Below are positions 35,278-44,121 of a stretch of 64,000 bases of DNA, piece by piece. Source of the stretch: Sulfurimonas sp. (GTDB lineage Bacteria; Campylobacterota; Campylobacteria; Campylobacterales; Sulfurimonadaceae); contig JAKITC010000001.1 in the NCBI GenBank assembly GCA_021648285.1, forward strand, positions 1-64,000, given 5' to 3'. Numbering within the stretch: position 1 is the first letter of the stretch; every line of letters begins with the position of its first letter. Below the pieces are notes generated by a model that worked only from the letters and a program-made list of their open reading frames with translations, ran no database searches and was not told where the DNA came from. The position numbers and the translations under genes are program-made.

Positions 35278-36894
35278 TTGAAACAACGAGTATCGGCGCT
35301 TTTGCGTGAAAAGTTTGGTCGTGAAGTTGTTTTAGAGAAGCCAAAAGACCGTTCTTTTGGTCATTTTGCTACCCCTATTGCTTTCTCTTTAGCTAAGGAA
35401 CTTAGAAAGTCTCCAATGATAATTGCTGAAGAGTTAGCCGCTTCATTTAATGAATCAGAAATTTTTACTAGTGTTGAATCTGTAAAAGGATACTTAAATT
35501 TTCGTCTTAGTGAAAACTTTTTAAGTGAGTATGCTACCTGGGCACTTGAAAATCAAGATGAATTCGCTAAACAGGAAAAAAAAGAAAAAATACTTTTAGA
35601 GTTTGTTAGCGCAAACCCTACAGGTCCTCTTCATATTGGTCATGCTCGTGGAGCAGTTTATGGTGATACTCTTTATAGACTGGCAAAACATCTTGGTTAT
35701 GATATTACAGCTGAGTATTATGTAAATGATGCCGGTAATCAGATTGATTTACTCGGTCTCTCAATTGCTTTATATGCTCGTGAGAATATTCTTAAAGAGA
35801 GTGTTGAGCATCCTGAGAGTTACTATCGCGGTGATTATTTAGAAGCTTTAGCGCTTGGAGCAATTGAAAAATTTGGTAAAGAGATTTTCAATGATGAAAC
35901 TCGTTATAAAGAACTTGCGCTTTGGGCTAAAGATGGCGTTATGGAAATAATTGTAGATTCTCTAAAAAATTTGAATATTCACTTTGATACATTCGTCAAT
36001 GAATCATCTCTTTATAACGACTGGGATAGAGTTATGGCTAAGATGGGTGCAAATGATAAAAATGCTATCTATAAAAAAGATGATAAAATCTGGATAGCAA
36101 GTGAAGCTAAAGGTGATGATAATGATAGAGTTGTTGTACGTGAAGACGGTCGTCCAACCTACTTAGCTGGAGATATAGTTTATCACAATCAAAAGTTTGA
36201 GCGTGGATATGATCACTACATTAATATTTGGGGTGCCGACCATCACGGTTATATTCCACGTGTTAATGCTGCTATTGAGTACTTAGGTTATGACAGTAGT
36301 AAACTTGAAATACTTTTATCTCAAATGGTTAGTTTGCTTAAAGATGGTGAGCCATATAAGATGAGTAAGCGTGCGGGTAATGTAATCCTTATGAGTGATA
36401 TTGTTGATGAGATTGGTGCTGATGCACTTAGGTTTATCTTTGCTTCAAAAAAGAGTGATACTGCCTTAGAATTCGATTTGTCAGAATTTAAAAAGCAAGA
36501 CAGCTCAAACCCTATATTTTATATTCAATATGCACATGCAAGAATCAAAACTATTATTTCAAAAAGTGATTTGAGTGAAGAAGAAATTATGTCAGCAACT
36601 CTAAAGAATCTAGATGAAAATGCTGATAGTTTGATGTTTGATGCACTTCTTTTACCTGAAATAATAGATGATGCTTTTCACTCAAGACAGGTTCAGAAAC
36701 TTCCTGATTATCTAAAAGCGCTTGCAGCATCCCTGCACAAGTTTTACTATGATGTTAGAATTATAGGAACAGAGGATGAAGCAAAACTTTTAAAACTTCT
36801 TTTGGTTGTAGCACTGTCTTTAAAAACAGGACTTTCTTTAATGGGAATTACTGCAAAGGATTATATGACTAAAGAAGTAACTGAAGAGAGTTAA
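35278..36894 (+). CDS. argS: Arginyl-tRNA synthetase
   Basis: A 538-residue class I synthetase. ANPTGPLHIGHARGAVYGD carries HIGH, YKMSKRAGNVI carries KMSK, and the N-terminal add-1 and C-terminal DALR domains are present. The start is TTG at 35278. The C-terminus ends in KEVTEES; its DNA (36872-36892) is identical over 21 bases to 33537-33557 in the acidic gene, suggesting an added or exchanged tail. Confidence 0.96.
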   Translation: MKQRVSALLREKFGREVVLEKPKDRSFGHFATPIAFSLAKELRKSPMIIAEELAASFNESEIFTSVESVKGYLNFRLSENFLSEYATWALENQDEFAKQEKKEKILLEFVSANPTGPLHIGHARGAVYGDTLYRLAKHLGYDITAEYYVNDAGNQIDLLGLSIALYARENILKESVEHPESYYRGDYLEALALGAIEKFGKEIFNDETRYKELALWAKDGVMEIIVDSLKNLNIHFDTFVNESSLYNDWDRVMAKMGANDKNAIYKKDDKIWIASEAKGDDNDRVVVREDGRPTYLAGDIVYHNQKFERGYDHYINIWGADHHGYIPRVNAAIEYLGYDSSKLEILLSQMVSLLKDGEPYKMSKRAGNVILMSDIVDEIGADALRFIFASKKSDTALEFDLSEFKKQDSSNPIFYIQYAHARIKTIISKSDLSEEEIMSATLKNLDENADSLMFDALLLPEIIDDAFHSRQVQKLPDYLKALAASLHKFYYDVRIIGTEDEAKLLKLLLVVALSLKTGLSLMGITAKDYMTKEVTEES

Positions 36895-36946
36895 TCTTTA
36901 GCTATAAAATTATCCAAGTTAAAGTATGTTTAATCTTCTTTAATCG

Positions 36947-36981
36947 CTGGAAAACAAATATAGTTTTCCAGTTTTATTTTA
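36947..36981 (+). terminator. Rho-independent terminator of argS
   Basis: CTGGAAAAC and GTTTTCCAG make a perfect 9-bp stem with the loop AAATATA, followed at once by TTTTATTTTA. It terminates the fliR-argS side. The RND gene converging from the other strand ends inside the U-run region at 36974. Confidence 0.85.
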
Positions 36982-39900
36982 CTTTTCCAACTTCATAAAA
37001 CTTTCTCAAGTATCTGTCTAACGGATTTATAAGTCTATACATTACCGGAACAACAAGAAGTGTCAAAACCATTGAGCTGATTAGCCCACCTATAATAGAA
37101 ATCGACATAGGTGCTTTTGTTTCACTCCCAAGTCCATCACCAAGTGCCAGAGGCAGCATTGCAAAAACCATAGCGATAGTAGTCATAAGGATTGGTCTAA
37201 GTCTTTTCTCTCCAGCTTCTATAAGTGCTTCATCTGCACTTTTACCTCTATCTATAGCACTGTTTGCAAAGTCAACCAGAAGCACGGCATTTTTTCCAAC
37301 CATACCCATAAGCAGCATAAAGCCAATCATTACAAATAGACTAAACTGTAAGCCTGACATGTATAAAGCCAGCATCACACCGATGATACTTAGAGGCAGT
37401 GCCATCATTATGATTATAGGTTGAATTAGTGATTCATACAGTACTGCCAAGATAATAAACATCAAAATTACAGATAAGCTGATAGCAACGCCAAATGCGG
37501 CTCCTGTTTTCTCCATCTCTTCAGCAAATCCTGTAAATCTATAAGTAACACCATCAGGCATCAGTTCATCTATACCTTCTCTAACATAGCCAACTGCTCC
37601 GCCTAAATCTAAACCAAACAGATCTGAGTAAATTGTAACTTGTCTCTGTCTATCAAAGTGGTTTATTGAAGAGAGGGCTTTACTCGAAGTAAATGTAACC
37701 AAGCCGTCAAGATAAACAAATTGACCGTTATCAGCACGAAGTTGAATCTTTTTAATATCATTGATGCTTACTCTGTTGTTATCATCAAATCTTAAAGTGA
37801 TATTGTACTGCTTGCCGTTTTCTTCAAAGTATGAAATCTCCAAGTCACTAGAAAAAGCAGTTGATACAGCCTCTGCAATTTGAGAAGCAGAGATACCAAG
37901 CCTGGAAGCATTTTGTCTTAAAATATTTATATCAATTTGAGGTCTGGCATCATCCAAGTTTGTATCAATATCAACAAAGCCCTCTTTTTTTGCCATATAC
38001 TTTGTAAGTCTGTCTTTTGCAATTTCCAAGTCCTCAAAAGAGTCAGATTTTAAAACTATTTGAAAAGGAACTGTAATACCTGCACCTTTGATATTTGGAA
38101 TTGCAGCGGCTGTTATAAACATATTTTTAGCAAAAGGTTTTAACTTATCTCTAAAACTTTGAGTAATCTCTTCTTGACTCAGCTTTCTTTCATGTTTTTC
38201 TATCAGCTTTACATACATAAGAGCTTTGTGCTTTTCTTGTGCCGTGTTATAACCTATACTTAGGGTAGTGTAAACAACATTTGGGTCTTTTCTTATAACA
38301 TCTTCAACTGCTTTAGATTGCTTAATCATCTCCTCTAACGAGATACAGGAATCTGCTTTTATTTTTATCTCTAATTCTGACTTGTCTTCTTTAGGGATAA
38401 AGTCCATTCCTATCTTAGGAAAGAGACTAAGGGATGCAAAAAATACTCCAAAAACAATAATCAAAGTAATAATTTTAAATCTAAGTACAAATTTTAAAAT
38501 TCCCTCATAGCCTTTTTCTAATGATACAAATATTGGTTCAGTAAGATTATAAAATTTGCTTTCTCGTTTTTTAAGAACTCTAGCACTTAAACTAGGGATA
38601 AAACTAAGAGCAATCGTATATGAGATAATAATTGCAAACCCAACTGTCATTGCAAAGCTTTCAAAGAATTTCCCAACTATACCGCTCATCATAGATACTG
38701 GGATAAATACGGCTAACAGCATTGCAGAAATAGCTAAGATGGTAAATGCCATCTCTTTAGTTCCTTCGACGGCGGCTTGCAGTTTATCCATGCCCGCTTC
38801 CATTTTTTTATAAATATTTTCAATTACGACAATTGCATCATCAATAATAATACCGATAGCTAGAGTAAGACCGATAAGTGTCATCTTATTCAAATCAAAT
38901 CCCATAAGGTCCATAAGTGCAAATGTACCAATGATAGAAGAAGGGATAGAAAGAGCAGATACTAAGGTTATAGTAAAGTTTCTTAAAAACATAAAAACAA
39001 TGATAGCTGCCAAAAATGCACCATACATAAGATCAAATTCTACATCTTTCAAGGAATTGACAATAAATGGAGAGGTGTCGTTTAGTACTTTTACTTCGTA
39101 GTTGTCTTTAGCTAGTTTTTGTAATTTTGGAACTATCTCTTTTACTCGTTCAACTATATCAATTGTATTGGTTCCTGAAATTTTTTGAACTTCAAGCATA
39201 ACACCTTCTACTCCATTATATGAAGCGTAACTTTTAGCGTCACTTAGAGAGTCTGTCACCTGTGCTATATCTTTTAGTTTGATATCATCTTTGATTATTA
39301 TATTTTCAAGTTCTTCTACGCTAAGTGCATCTGCTTTTGTTTCTAATATAAACTCTTCAGTCTTTGTGATTAGCTTACCGCCGCCTATTTTTACATTTTC
39401 TTTGGCGACTATATCGTTTAATTCACGTACTGTTATCCCGAATTTATTGAGTAGTTTAGGATTTGGATATATCTTTATCTCTCTTTCTTTGTATCCTATG
39501 ATATTGATAGACCCAACGCCGTTAATCTTTTGCAGTGAAGGTTTTGCTTTCTCATCTGCAAACAGCATGAGATTTTCAATGCTGTCATTTTTCACAGTTA
39601 AAAAAATATTGATTATAGATGCTCCGCCAATATCTAGTTTACTTACAAGTGGTGTTTTAGAATCAGTAGGTAAAATAACTGCTGAGACTTTATCTCTGAC
39701 ATCATTTGTAGCTTCATCTATATCTCTTTGCAGAAAAAATTTAACAGTAACTACACTGATACCCTCACTGCTTGAAGATATGATACTGTCAACTCCGCCG
39801 ATTCTCGAAACTGCTTCTTCTATCTTATCGGTAATCTGAGACTCCATAGTACTAGCTTCAGCCCCTGGATATACTGTTTTAATAGTTACAATTGGAAAGT

Positions 39901-40015
39901 CAACATTTGGAAAGAGTGCTGATGGCATGGATTTAAAACTCATCCATCCAAATATTACCAATGTAACAACATACATCAGAGTTGTTATGGGTTTATTTAT
40001 GGCATATTTATACAT
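36974..40015 (-). CDS. RND efflux pump inner-membrane transporter
   Basis: A 1013-residue HAE1-type RND pump with the usual two-fold architecture: an N-terminal helix, a large periplasmic loop, five helices, and a repeat of these. The proton-relay region has IGIIIDDAIVVIENIYKKME (positions about 386-405), and the second half has GMVGKNAVLLVDFAN. It exports drugs, solvents or metabolites; substrate is unknown. It lies in an operon with an adaptor, a TolC-type channel and a TetR repressor. Confidence 0.94.
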   Translation of the reverse strand: MYKYAINKPITTLMYVVTLVIFGWMSFKSMPSALFPNVDFPIVTIKTVYPGAEASTMESQITDKIEEAVSRIGGVDSIISSSSEGISVVTVKFFLQRDIDEATNDVRDKVSAVILPTDSKTPLVSKLDIGGASIINIFLTVKNDSIENLMLFADEKAKPSLQKINGVGSINIIGYKEREIKIYPNPKLLNKFGITVRELNDIVAKENVKIGGGKLITKTEEFILETKADALSVEELENIIIKDDIKLKDIAQVTDSLSDAKSYASYNGVEGVMLEVQKISGTNTIDIVERVKEIVPKLQKLAKDNYEVKVLNDTSPFIVNSLKDVEFDLMYGAFLAAIIVFMFLRNFTITLVSALSIPSSIIGTFALMDLMGFDLNKMTLIGLTLAIGIIIDDAIVVIENIYKKMEAGMDKLQAAVEGTKEMAFTILAISAMLLAVFIPVSMMSGIVGKFFESFAMTVGFAIIISYTIALSFIPSLSARVLKKRESKFYNLTEPIFVSLEKGYEGILKFVLRFKIITLIIVFGVFFASLSLFPKIGMDFIPKEDKSELEIKIKADSCISLEEMIKQSKAVEDVIRKDPNVVYTTLSIGYNTAQEKHKALMYVKLIEKHERKLSQEEITQSFRDKLKPFAKNMFITAAAIPNIKGAGITVPFQIVLKSDSFEDLEIAKDRLTKYMAKKEGFVDIDTNLDDARPQIDINILRQNASRLGISASQIAEAVSTAFSSDLEISYFEENGKQYNITLRFDDNNRVSINDIKKIQLRADNGQFVYLDGLVTFTSSKALSSINHFDRQRQVTIYSDLFGLDLGGAVGYVREGIDELMPDGVTYRFTGFAEEMEKTGAAFGVAISLSVILMFIILAVLYESLIQPIIIMMALPLSIIGVMLALYMSGLQFSLFVMIGFMLLMGMVGKNAVLLVDFANSAIDRGKSADEALIEAGEKRLRPILMTTIAMVFAMLPLALGDGLGSETKAPMSISIIGGLISSMVLTLLVVPVMYRLINPLDRYLRKFYEVGKVK

Positions 40016-40021
40016 GTAGAA

Positions 40022-40774
40022 CTACTTTTCATCAGGTACAATAATATACCCATCACCAAAAAGACCGACAATAAAGCCATTCGCCAATACTTCAGCTTTT
40101 ATTTTTCTATTATCATTATTTGCATGAGGATAGAGTTTAGAGATCTTCCCATGGTAAGTTTTAGTGTCACCGTTTACTGTATATCTTACACTGTCTCCAA
40201 CTTTTACCATTTTCCAGTACTTTTGATCAAACTCAAAAATCAGTTTTCGTTTACTTTTGCTTTGGATCTTAAAAATAGTTCTAAGCATCAGTCCGCTTAC
40301 TACATCACCAAGTTCTACACTTTTTTCAAAAATTACACCATTAAATGGAGCATAAATGGCAGTTCTGTCTAGTAGTGACTGTTGATAAGCCAAATTTGCT
40401 TTTGCAGATGCTACGGCTACTTTTGCTTTTTCATAAACAAGTGTATAGCGGTCAAACATCGCCTCGTCAATAAAATCTTTTATTAGTAATTGTCTGTCAT
40501 AATCTTTTTTAGCAAATTTAAGTGATACCTCTGCATCATTTAATGAAGCCTCAGCCATTCTTAGAGTTGCTTTTAAATCATCATTTTGAAGCTCTACTAA
40601 CTTGGCACCTTTTTTTACACTGCTTGATACATCTACATGTATCTTGTTTATAATTCCACCAGAGTAAAATGCCAGATTTGCACTTTTGTCTGCTTCGATA
40701 TTAAAGGTTGTATATATCTCTTGTGCATTTAAACTAGCTATTAAAAGCAAAGTGGTTAAAATTATCTTCTTCAT
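40022..40774 (-). CDS. Efflux pump periplasmic adaptor (membrane fusion protein)
   Basis: A 250-residue adaptor with a signal peptide (about 1-17, LIASLNA-QEI). Biotinyl-lipoyl-like halves flank a helical hairpin (ATLRMAEASLNDAEVSL and following, about 70-130), then a beta-barrel part. It is short for the family, lacking much of the membrane-proximal domain. It bridges the RND pump and the TolC-like channel; it overlaps the upstream channel gene by four bases. Confidence 0.9.
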   Translation of the reverse strand: MKKIILTTLLLIASLNAQEIYTTFNIEADKSANLAFYSGGIINKIHVDVSSSVKKGAKLVELQNDDLKATLRMAEASLNDAEVSLKFAKKDYDRQLLIKDFIDEAMFDRYTLVYEKAKVAVASAKANLAYQQSLLDRTAIYAPFNGVIFEKSVELGDVVSGLMLRTIFKIQSKSKRKLIFEFDQKYWKMVKVGDSVRYTVNGDTKTYHGKISKLYPHANNDNRKIKAEVLANGFIVGLFGDGYIIVPDEK

Positions 40775-41997
40775 TGTAAAAACTCCTCTATATTTTTTCC
40801 TGCGTAGTAATAATAAATTGCGTATGCAATTTCTAAATCATTAAGTGATGTTTCATATAGTGCTTTAGCCCTGGTTTTAGAGCTTAGTGCATCTAGGTAT
40901 ACTACATTATCAACTATCCCTGCATCATATTTTTTGCTTATGGTTTTAAATGCACTAGTTGCCGAGATTAAAGCACTTGAAGCACTTTTTATTTTTATGT
41001 TACTTGTTTTAATTCTGTATAGAGCTAAATCATAATGTATCTGCTGCTCTTTTTTACTAAAGAGGACTTGAGTGTTTATGGCCTGAGAATTAATTATAAT
41101 TGCTTGTTTGCTTTTTGCAACACCACCTCTATCAAATAGTCTGAAGTTTAGAGATAACATCAGTTTATTTTGACTATCAACACCTTCTGGATGAAAGGCA
41201 TCTGTTCTGTCATATCCGTAGACACTGTATGTGTTTTCAACTTTTATCTGTGGATAATAGATGCTATCGACTGACTCTGCACCGTCTACTAATGCGTCTT
41301 TTTTTGCCATTAAATATTTAACACTGTCTATTGGTTCAATATCGTGTTGTTTAAACTCTTTAAATCTTGAATCATCAAAGCTTGATATATTTGTTCCAAC
41401 TTTTAATTCTAATATCTTTTTTAAAGACAAGATTTGAAGTTTTATAGATTCCATTTCGTATATATTTGTATCGTAAGCTGCTTTAAGTCTGTCAACATCA
41501 TCTTTTGTAGCTACTTTTGCTTCAAAAAATCTCTGCATACGAATCAGTTGTTCTTCTAGTGATTTTTTTGCTTCATCTTTAGAGCTAAGAGTTGCTTTTA
41601 AACTTTTAATATTGAAAAAATCTTGAACTATTTGCAGACTTAAACTCTTTTTTGTAAATTCTGAATCAAAACTGCTTGCTTTATACTCATTTTGACTTTG
41701 AGAAAGTAGGGCAGATCTTTTACCTCCATCATATATATCATAAGAGAGTTTTGCATATCCGCTGTAAACATCACCGTAAAGTGATGGAGTTTTCTCATTT
41801 TCACTTTGGTAGAATGCACCTACATCTATGGTAGGGTAGTATGCGCTGTCACGTGCTTCAACTTCCATATTTTTTGCTTTTTGTGTTAGAGTCTTAGATA
41901 TTACCAATTCACTGTTGCTTGTTGCAAAATCAAGTAATGATTTCAAATCTTGGGCATAGATGAAAAAAGGAATAATTAAAATCAATAATATTTTCAT
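40771..41997 (-). CDS. TolC-family outer-membrane channel
   Basis: A 408-residue outer-membrane efflux protein with a signal peptide (about 1-16, FFIYA-QDL) and two repeated helical hairpins (about 100-170 and 290-390). The aromatic/Gly strand segments such as YPTIDVGAFYQSENE and YPQIKVENTYSVYG mark the beta-barrel strands. It overlaps tetR and the adaptor gene by four bases each. Confidence 0.92.
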   Translation of the reverse strand: MKILLILIIPFFIYAQDLKSLLDFATSNSELVISKTLTQKAKNMEVEARDSAYYPTIDVGAFYQSENEKTPSLYGDVYSGYAKLSYDIYDGGKRSALLSQSQNEYKASSFDSEFTKKSLSLQIVQDFFNIKSLKATLSSKDEAKKSLEEQLIRMQRFFEAKVATKDDVDRLKAAYDTNIYEMESIKLQILSLKKILELKVGTNISSFDDSRFKEFKQHDIEPIDSVKYLMAKKDALVDGAESVDSIYYPQIKVENTYSVYGYDRTDAFHPEGVDSQNKLMLSLNFRLFDRGGVAKSKQAIIINSQAINTQVLFSKKEQQIHYDLALYRIKTSNIKIKSASSALISATSAFKTISKKYDAGIVDNVVYLDALSSKTRAKALYETSLNDLEIAYAIYYYYAGKNIEEFLQ

Positions 41998-42590
41998 TTT
42001 TTCACCTCTATAAGTGAAAATATTGCATCAATATAGTTGTCTATCTCTTTTTGAACATTATCAATAGCATTCGTTGCAGAACTTGATATGAATAAACCCT
42101 CTGCTGTTACAAACATACCTTTTGTTAATGGCATAGATTCAGCTATAAGTTCACCATTATTAATACCGTCTTGTATAAGTTGCTCAAACCAAACATAATG
42201 CTCTACAAAACACTTTGTTTGAAATTCGATCATTCTTTCATCTGGAGAGCTTAGTGCAATAGAGATAAACTCTTTATAAAGTTGTCTAAGTTCTGTATCT
42301 TCATCACAATAAAAAAAACTTACGAACAATTTGATTTTATCTTTTGTTATATCTATCTCAGACATCCGCTTTTCAACAATTCCATTTCGTTCTTGGATTA
42401 ATATATTGACAATTTCAAAAACAATATCTTCTTTATTTTTAAAATACTCATATATGGTACCCTTACCGATACCTGCTGTCTTTGCAATTTGTGAAATAGT
42501 TAAATCCTTAATGCCGTGCTGAAAAAAAATCTCTTTACAAGCTAATGCTATATCTTTTCTTTTTTGTACCTTATCTACTATAATTGCCAT
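41994..42590 (-). CDS. TetR-family repressor of the efflux operon
   Basis: A 198-residue TetR regulator. Residues 10-55 form the DNA-binding domain with QIAKTAGIGKGTIYEYFKNKEDIVFE (positions about 34-59); the rest is the ligand domain. It is the first gene of the efflux operon, directly behind a 21-bp palindromic operator, so it most likely represses its own operon until an efflux substrate binds. Confidence 0.93.
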   Translation of the reverse strand: MAIIVDKVQKRKDIALACKEIFFQHGIKDLTISQIAKTAGIGKGTIYEYFKNKEDIVFEIVNILIQERNGIVEKRMSEIDITKDKIKLFVSFFYCDEDTELRQLYKEFISIALSSPDERMIEFQTKCFVEHYVWFEQLIQDGINNGELIAESMPLTKGMFVTAEGLFISSSATNAIDNVQKEIDNYIDAIFSLIEVKK

Positions 42591-42609
42591 AATTAAAACC
42601 TTTTAATAT

Positions 42610-42630
42610 AATGACTGACCGTCGGTCATT
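42610..42630. promoter_or_regulatory. TetR-type operator upstream of the efflux operon
   Basis: A 21-bp palindrome centred on 42620 with nine of ten base pairs symmetric: AATGACTGAC-C-GTCGGTCATT. On the minus strand it is followed within a few bases by TATATTAAA. Its form (GACC/GGTC half-sites) fits TetR/AcrR operators. Confidence 0.85.
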
Positions 42631-42671
42631 TAAAGGAATTGTATATTCTTGTTGCTAAAATATAGATTAAT

Positions 42672-43352
42672 TTATTGTTTTAGTTGGGGATAAAGTTCCA
42701 AAATTTGAGGTAATTTTGATTTTGGAATTTGAATTAAAATAGGATTTTTATTTATATCTAACCAGTTAATTATTTGTTTTATATTCTTTAGTTTCATAGA
42801 TGTGCATCCCGCGGTTGAAGAATCTTTGAATTTTTCTACATGTAGAAATATACATGAGCCTCTTTTTTTAACTTGATCTGTATTATGTGCTACAACTATT
42901 CCAAGCTCATATTGTTTATCATCTCTTTTCATATATTCAAAACTTTGCGGTTTAGTTTTTGGCGAACTTATTATTTGATTATAAAATTTTGAATTGGAAT
43001 CATCTACACAAATCAGGTCTTTAGTAGCGTGAAGGTAAGGCATTTTAAACTTTAAATCTTTTTCATAGCCAAATATATGAGTTAATTTAAATATCCCAAC
43101 AGGTGCTTTTTTATCACCTTCATATTTAAGAGGCTCCAAAATCTTTTGAGTAAGTTCAGTTTTACCAAGTCCCCATCCAAGTCCATTTTTTCCTATATTT
43201 ACATCAATAGTATCAAAAACTTTTTTACCATCTTCAAAACAGCTCAATCTTGCCTTAGGAGAGTTGAAACCATCACTGACAACTAAAATTATTTGCTCGC
43301 TGGAATATGCGAATATTTGTAAACTTATTAAAATTAAGAATGTTTTTACCAT
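42672..43352 (-). CDS. L,D-transpeptidase family (YkuD/YafK-like) periplasmic protein
   Basis: A 226-residue protein with a signal peptide (about 1-18). The catalytic motif HVEKF...SSTAGCTSM (His about 166, Cys about 178) matches L,D-transpeptidases, which form or trim 3-3 crosslinks in peptidoglycan or attach proteins. In helical Campylobacterota related enzymes affect cell shape (Csd6/Pgp2 type), although those are longer. A separate transcription unit behind tetR. Confidence 0.87.
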   Translation of the reverse strand: MVKTFLILISLQIFAYSSEQIILVVSDGFNSPKARLSCFEDGKKVFDTIDVNIGKNGLGWGLGKTELTQKILEPLKYEGDKKAPVGIFKLTHIFGYEKDLKFKMPYLHATKDLICVDDSNSKFYNQIISSPKTKPQSFEYMKRDDKQYELGIVVAHNTDQVKKRGSCIFLHVEKFKDSSTAGCTSMKLKNIKQIINWLDINKNPILIQIPKSKLPQILELYPQLKQ

Positions 43353-43412
43353 AAAGTATGTTACTATTACTAAAATATGAAACAGATTAATTTATAGATA
43401 TGGAATAAGACA

Positions 43413-44036
43413 ATGAGTATAAAGATAAGAAAAGCCACGAGTGCCGATGCGCCTTTTTTAGCACAGATGATTTTACAAAGTTCTAGAGCAGAAAAAAGTT
43501 TTGGCATGTATGATTTAATTTTTAGTACAACTAGTGATAAAGATACTTTGAAAAATTTAGAAAAGTTGACAACTACAACGGCAAAAAACAGTTGCCATTA
43601 CAGTAATTTTTTAGTTGCAGAGATGGATGGAAAGAGTGTTGGAACCCTGTGTAGCTATGAACCAAGGATTTCAACTAGAGATGCATTCTGTGATGCTCTA
43701 AAAGAGATAGGTATAGATACTGTAAACAGTGAATATCTGGAGATATCATCTTCTTGTGATTTTAAGCTAAATACTAGAACACTCGTTTTTGATTTTATGG
43801 AGGAGCTGGAAGGTTTTTTAAATCTTGGAATATTAAAAGAGCTAATGCAAAAAAGTCTTCTTAGTGCAAGACTAAAGGGTTATCGTATTGCACAAACAAT
43901 AGTAGAAATCGGTTCATTAGAGGCTTTGTTTTACTATAAAAAACTTGGCTTTAAAGAGGTTGAAGTAAGAGAGTGTGAGCTGTATAAAGAAAAATTTGGC
44001 AGAGCCGGTTTAATTTTATTAGCTTACGAGTTTTGA
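43413..44036 (+). CDS. GNAT-family acetyltransferase
   Basis: A 207-residue protein beginning IKIRKATSADAPFLAQMI, the usual GNAT N-terminus, with SARLKGYRIAQTIVEIGSLEALFYYKKLGFKEVE (positions about 150-183) as the acetyl-CoA-binding and final strand region. The middle part is unusually diverged. The substrate is unknown. It is followed immediately by the NhaC-type gene. Confidence 0.8.
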   Translation: MSIKIRKATSADAPFLAQMILQSSRAEKSFGMYDLIFSTTSDKDTLKNLEKLTTTTAKNSCHYSNFLVAEMDGKSVGTLCSYEPRISTRDAFCDALKEIGIDTVNSEYLEISSSCDFKLNTRTLVFDFMEELEGFLNLGILKELMQKSLLSARLKGYRIAQTIVEIGSLEALFYYKKLGFKEVEVRECELYKEKFGRAGLILLAYEF

Positions 44037-44121
44037 TTGGTTTAACATAGATAATTCTGCACTTTCACTTCTCCCATCTCTCCTTGCTATCGCTTTAGCA
44101 CTATATTGGCGAAATGTACTT

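Noticed and set aside
39279-39839. Long plus-strand open frame of 186 codons opposite the RND pump
   Set aside because: Its Ser/Leu/Ile-rich translation is a shadow of the well-conserved pump gene on the other strand, with no ribosome site or recognisable domain.
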